DNA from: Desulfobacula sp.
GTDB lineage: Bacteria > Desulfobacterota > Desulfobacteria > Desulfobacterales > Desulfobacteraceae
Direction of reading: 5' to 3'
NCBI GenBank assembly: GCA_018702715.1
Contig: JABIYQ010000561.1
Coordinates: 1 to 8,012 of the forward strand
DNA length: 8,012 nt
Shown here: piece by piece, positions 5,296 through 8,012 of the stretch
How positions within the stretch are numbered: position 1 is the stretch's first letter
How the letters are laid out: each line of letters opens with the position of its first letter
Translations under genes and position numbers: made by a program
Notes under the pieces: model-generated
Told to the model about the DNA's origin: nothing
Database searches by the model: none
What the model saw: only the letters and a program-made list of their open reading frames with translations

Positions 5296-5784
5296 TTATA
5301 TTAGTTTGTTAATCAATCGGCACACCAAAGTCAATATTTTATATCTGCTGAGAAAAGCCATTGTTTTTTTATAATCATTTAAATAAAGGAAACTGTTTCG
5401 TAAAAGTCGTTTCGGACCTTGAAAAGTTTTCCTTGCTAGAATAATATTTTTTACAATACCGTGGATATCTTTATCATCACAATACCCATCGTGATAATAA
5501 ACGTTGTCGCCTTTTAAGAGATATTGTTTATTTTTAATTTTAATCACCCTGTGAATGACAAGATAACCTTCCACAGGGTTAATAAATGCAATTATATCTC
5601 CTATTCCAGGCTTTTTTCCCCTTGTGAAAGGTTTAATTATTAAAGAATCACCATCGCAGATAAAGGGTGACATGCTCATCCCCTTTGCAGTAAATTTAAA
5701 AGAGACTTGCTTTTCACAGGTTTTTTTAAGGAGACTGGCAATCTGTTTACTTGAAAGTAATATCTTGTTTAATTCAATTTTCAA
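5296..5784 (-). CDS. S24/S26 signal-peptidase-like serine protease
   Basis: The 162-residue protein matches the signal peptidase I fold in its boxes. The catalytic Ser region is G35-M-S-M-S-P40, followed by ICDGDSLIIKP, with S37 the likely nucleophile by analogy with S-M-x-P in LepB. The box GYLVIHRVI follows (73-81), then KGDN (91-94). At the place of the usual general-base Lys it has His78 (IHR), as in ER-type or SipW-like enzymes. No N-terminal membrane anchor is seen, so it is probably cytoplasmic or peripherally attached. The TTG at 5784 is the start, because GGAG lies 5 nt before it. It follows the sugar transferase by 29 bp. Such small proteases are frequent in RiPP and exopolysaccharide loci. 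Removal of the RiPP leader is a plausible but unproven job. Confidence 0.75.
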   Translation of the reverse strand: MKIELNKILLSSKQIASLLKKTCEKQVSFKFTAKGMSMSPFICDGDSLIIKPFTRGKKPGIGDIIAFINPVEGYLVIHRVIKIKNKQYLLKGDNVYYHDGYCDDKDIHGIVKNIILARKTFQGPKRLLRNSFLYLNDYKKTMAFLSRYKILTLVCRLINKLI

Positions 5785-5813
5785 CGAGTCTCCATCTTAA
5801 AAATCACGTTGTT

Positions 5814-7256
5814 TTATCTCCCAGCCCCTGTCAAAACAGCCTTGGCAGTCAGCACCAGGATCTTGAAATCATTAAAAAGAGACCAGTTGTCAATATACTG
5901 CAAATCCAGTTTCATCCAGTCTTCAAAACTCAGTTCATTCCGCCTTGGTGCAATCTGCCACAGACACGTCATTCCGGGCTTCATGGACAAACGCCTCCTT
6001 TGCCACACTGAATATTCATCAACTTCTTTGGATATTGGCGGCCTTGGCCCTACAAGGCTCATCTCACTTTTTAATACATTAAAGAGCTGGGGCAGTTCAT
6101 CCAGACTTGTTTTCCTCAGAAAAGTACCCACCCAGGGAATAATTCTTGGATCATCCTTGATTTTAAATGCAGGCCCGTCCGCCTCATTCATCTCTGCAAG
6201 CTCTTTGAGCATTTCATCTGCATGTTCAATCATTGTCCTGAACTTATACACCATAAAAACTCTGCCGTTCATTCCCAGGCGTTCCTGTTTATAGAAAATT
6301 GGTCCTTTGGAAAATATTTTTATGGCAAGACCAATACCAATAAAAACCGGCAGCAGGATAATGGTCAAAATAAAAGCGCCCAGAAAATCACCCACATGTT
6401 TGATTAACATTTTACCTTCATTCTGGGGGGTTGATTGAAGGGCCATGGTGTGAACCCCTAGAAATTCTTCAAAATTGACAGCCGCTATATTGGGCCTGTA
6501 CATAAGGTAATGCAGTTCCCAGTCAGGAACAATCCTGACCTTAATGCCCATGCTTTCAGCAAATGCAAGATATCGGTCCCCGTTTTTTAATTTTTTAAGA
6601 GACATGGCAAAGATCAGTTCATCGACAATGTTATTCTGCAGATATTCTTCAAGGTCTTTGACAAGGCCGATCACCTTATGCTCATTAAAAACCGATTGCC
6701 CAAGTTTTTCTTCATCCACTTCAAAACAGCCCAGAACCATATATCCGGTAGCTTTGTGTTTTTCTACCACTTCGATAACCTGCCGGGCCCGTTCTTTACT
6801 CCCGACAATAAGAATGTTCTTTGTATTAAGCCCATCTGTCCTGACTTTTTCCAGGATTTTGAAAATTATAAACTTGGATAAAGTCAGCAAAGAAACATTA
6901 AGAACCAGAAAAATACCCATTAAAAGACGACTGACACCCTGGATTCTAAGAAGATACATAGTAATGCTTACCAGTATAATTCCCATGAAACAGGATTTTA
7001 GAATAGTGGTGAAAAACTGCCAGAATTCTTGCTCGCGATAGGACATATACATGTCCATCCACTTAAAGGAAATAAACCAGGCAATAATAATCAGTAGAAG
7101 AATAATATAATAGTTTGGATCGTTGGAAAGATTACTCATTGATCCCGGCAACAGGTTCCTTTTAATAAAATAGGCTACAATAAATGAAAAACCGGTAATA
7201 CCAATATCAATTGTTTTCTGCATATCTAAAATAAATGAGCTGTGTTCATTAAGCAT
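5814..7256 (-). CDS. Polyprenyl-phosphate sugar-1-phosphate transferase (exopolysaccharide initiation)
   Basis: The enzyme transfers a sugar-1-phosphate from a nucleotide sugar to undecaprenyl phosphate at the inner membrane, which starts a polysaccharide repeat unit. Its 480 residues have the usual three parts. About four membrane helices lie within residues 15-130. A Rossmann-like cytoplasmic domain follows, with NILIVGSKERARQV at 147-160. The catalytic transferase domain spans about 283-480. Conserved motifs there are a membrane helix (about 290-312), QERLG (324-328), YKFRTM (337-342), DDPR (368-371), LRKTSLDELPQ with the D386-E387 pair, SLVGPRP (400-406) and KPGMTCLWQ. Length and order are those of the WbaP/exopolysaccharide glycosylphosphotransferase family. 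AGGAAG, 9 nt before the ATG, overlaps the end of the preceding gene (15-bp gap), so the two are co-transcribed. The sugar is not predictable. Confidence 0.95.
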   Translation of the reverse strand: MLNEHSSFILDMQKTIDIGITGFSFIVAYFIKRNLLPGSMSNLSNDPNYYIILLLIIIAWFISFKWMDMYMSYREQEFWQFFTTILKSCFMGIILVSITMYLLRIQGVSRLLMGIFLVLNVSLLTLSKFIIFKILEKVRTDGLNTKNILIVGSKERARQVIEVVEKHKATGYMVLGCFEVDEEKLGQSVFNEHKVIGLVKDLEEYLQNNIVDELIFAMSLKKLKNGDRYLAFAESMGIKVRIVPDWELHYLMYRPNIAAVNFEEFLGVHTMALQSTPQNEGKMLIKHVGDFLGAFILTIILLPVFIGIGLAIKIFSKGPIFYKQERLGMNGRVFMVYKFRTMIEHADEMLKELAEMNEADGPAFKIKDDPRIIPWVGTFLRKTSLDELPQLFNVLKSEMSLVGPRPPISKEVDEYSVWQRRRLSMKPGMTCLWQIAPRRNELSFEDWMKLDLQYIDNWSLFNDFKILVLTAKAVLTGAGR

Positions 7257-7271
7257 TTATTAACGCTTCCT

Positions 7272-8012
7272 TTATTTTGTTTTTTTAAATAATAGTAAAA
7301 AAGGGTTAAAAATGTAGTAGAGATATATTTTTTTAGATTTTGATGAAATATTATAGCGTAGCCGAAGCTCTCCTTTTGATGGGAAAATTCTTTTAACAAG
7401 TATATTGAATACTGTTTTTAACTCAATAAGCAATACTGTATAAAGCATCATTCGCTGATGTTGTTTTTGTATACCTGAAAAAATACCAGAAAAAACTAAG
7501 GTCTTGAAAAAGTTATATCCACAATATTCTTTTTCAATAATTTTTTTTGGAATATTGGTATTGAACATATCTTTAAGCAGCCTTAGTGTGAAAACAACAA
7601 GCTTTTTCATTTTATAGTGACTGGCAACATTAATTAATCTGTCCCAATTAATGTTATCCACATTCTGCTCGATTATACCACCCAATAATATAAAAAAACG
7701 CAAAGGATGGAAACAATGGTCAAAGAGTCGGAAAATATTATAAAGTATATATTGTTCTATGGCGAGTGCAAACGTATTGATTCCATTCCATTCAAATTCT
7801 TTTGATCCCTGCCACCAGAAATCCGCTGGAATGCTAAAATATCTTTTCACTAAGTTCCAGTGGACTTCCAATAATAAGTTATTTTTTCTGAAGATTAAAT
7901 GATAGTGGTTGGAAAGCAAATCCTGCTCAGAAGTTTCTTGGATTTGAGTAAAACCGCCATGATCGCAAAGAGTTTTTTTGGATTCCGATAGTTTCGACGG
8001 GTGGACTAATAT
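7272..8012 (-). CDS. Nucleotidyltransferase-family protein (NTP_transf_5-like), 5' end beyond the window
   Basis: The frame stays open from the stop at 7272 to the window edge, so 246 C-terminal residues are visible and the start lies beyond 8012. The TTG at 7919 is only an internal Leu codon. The visible part begins ILVHPSKL, which looks like the stretch just after the D-x-D catalytic motif of these proteins. NHYHLIFRKNNLLLEVHWNL follows, the family's H-x-x-L, then L-E-x-H-W signature, and then a helical C-terminal region rich in aromatic and basic residues. The GS and DxD catalytic residues cannot be checked. Members occur in exopolysaccharide loci and in paeninodin-type lasso peptide clusters, next to HprK-like kinases, as here. 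The sugar transferase follows after 15 bp, so this gene is probably in the same operon, with its promoter outside the window. Confidence 0.75.
   Translation of the reverse strand: MLVHPSKLSESKKTLCDHGGFTQIQETSEQDLLSNHYHLIFRKNNLLLEVHWNLVKRYFSIPADFWWQGSKEFEWNGINTFALAIEQYILYNIFRLFDHCFHPLRFFILLGGIIEQNVDNINWDRLINVASHYKMKKLVVFTLRLLKDMFNTNIPKKIIEKEYCGYNFFKTLVFSGIFSGIQKQHQRMMLYTVLLIELKTVFNILVKRIFPSKGELRLRYNISSKSKKIYLYYIFNPFLLLFKKTK

Noticed and set aside
5171..5374. Plus-strand open frame through the 126-bp palindrome
   Set aside because: It runs through the palindrome into the antisense of the protease gene and has no coding signature.
5809..6294. Plus-strand open frame of 161 codons, and others at 5751-6011, 6222-6407, 6544-7041 and 6678-6881
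   Set aside because: They lie opposite the sugar transferase gene, whose motifs are unmistakable. Their products are Ser/Leu-rich with no domain sense, and none has a convincing ribosome site.

Overview
The window is AT-rich, and every gene I can support is on the minus strand, so transcription runs from base 8012 towards base 1. Several things suggest a Gram-negative, Desulfobacterales-like deltaproteobacterium: an outer-membrane beta-barrel with a Sec signal peptide, a near-consensus sigma-54 promoter, a PilZ protein, and a long palindromic intergenic element. The taxonomic call is inference from general resemblance, not from a marker gene.

Right part (8012 to about 3480): an operon-like run. 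In transcription order it holds the 3' part of a nucleotidyltransferase-family gene (cut by the window edge), a polyprenyl-phosphate sugar-1-phosphate transferase (the first membrane step of exopolysaccharide synthesis), a small S24/S26 signal-peptidase-like protease, a 126-bp palindromic element, an HPr-kinase-like protein, a PqqD-like RiPP recognition protein overlapping it by 11 bp, and a 46-residue candidate RiPP precursor. A good intrinsic terminator ends the run. Kinase, PqqD, nucleotidyltransferase and a leader with a W-x-x-P-x-L motif recall the accessory genes of paeninodin-type lasso peptide clusters. However, the two lasso cyclisation enzymes (transglutaminase-like protease and asparagine-synthetase-like cyclase) are not in the window, and the candidate core has no Asp or Glu at lasso ring position 7-9 from its Gly-Gly. 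This could be an unusual RiPP embedded in an exopolysaccharide locus.

Middle (3454 to 3096): just past the terminator lies a decayed fragment of a peptide-exporter-type ABC transporter. It keeps the end of the membrane domain, the linker and the Walker A region, but has a single-base frameshift, an apparent internal deletion and a broken Walker A (GKSP for GKST). The locus has probably lost or replaced a dedicated exporter.

Left part (3044 to 46): three separately transcribed genes. A PilZ-domain gene has a very good sigma-70 promoter and a TTG start fixed by its ribosome binding site. A secreted protein of unknown function follows a sigma-54 promoter and ends at a strong hairpin terminator. 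An outer-membrane beta-barrel protein of the type found in exopolysaccharide loci ends near base 46. The last two both carry short P-x-G-S tandem repeats directly after their signal peptides, although the rest of the proteins differ. Taken together, the window looks like a cell-surface or exopolysaccharide locus with c-di-GMP and sigma-54 input and a RiPP-like module inside it.
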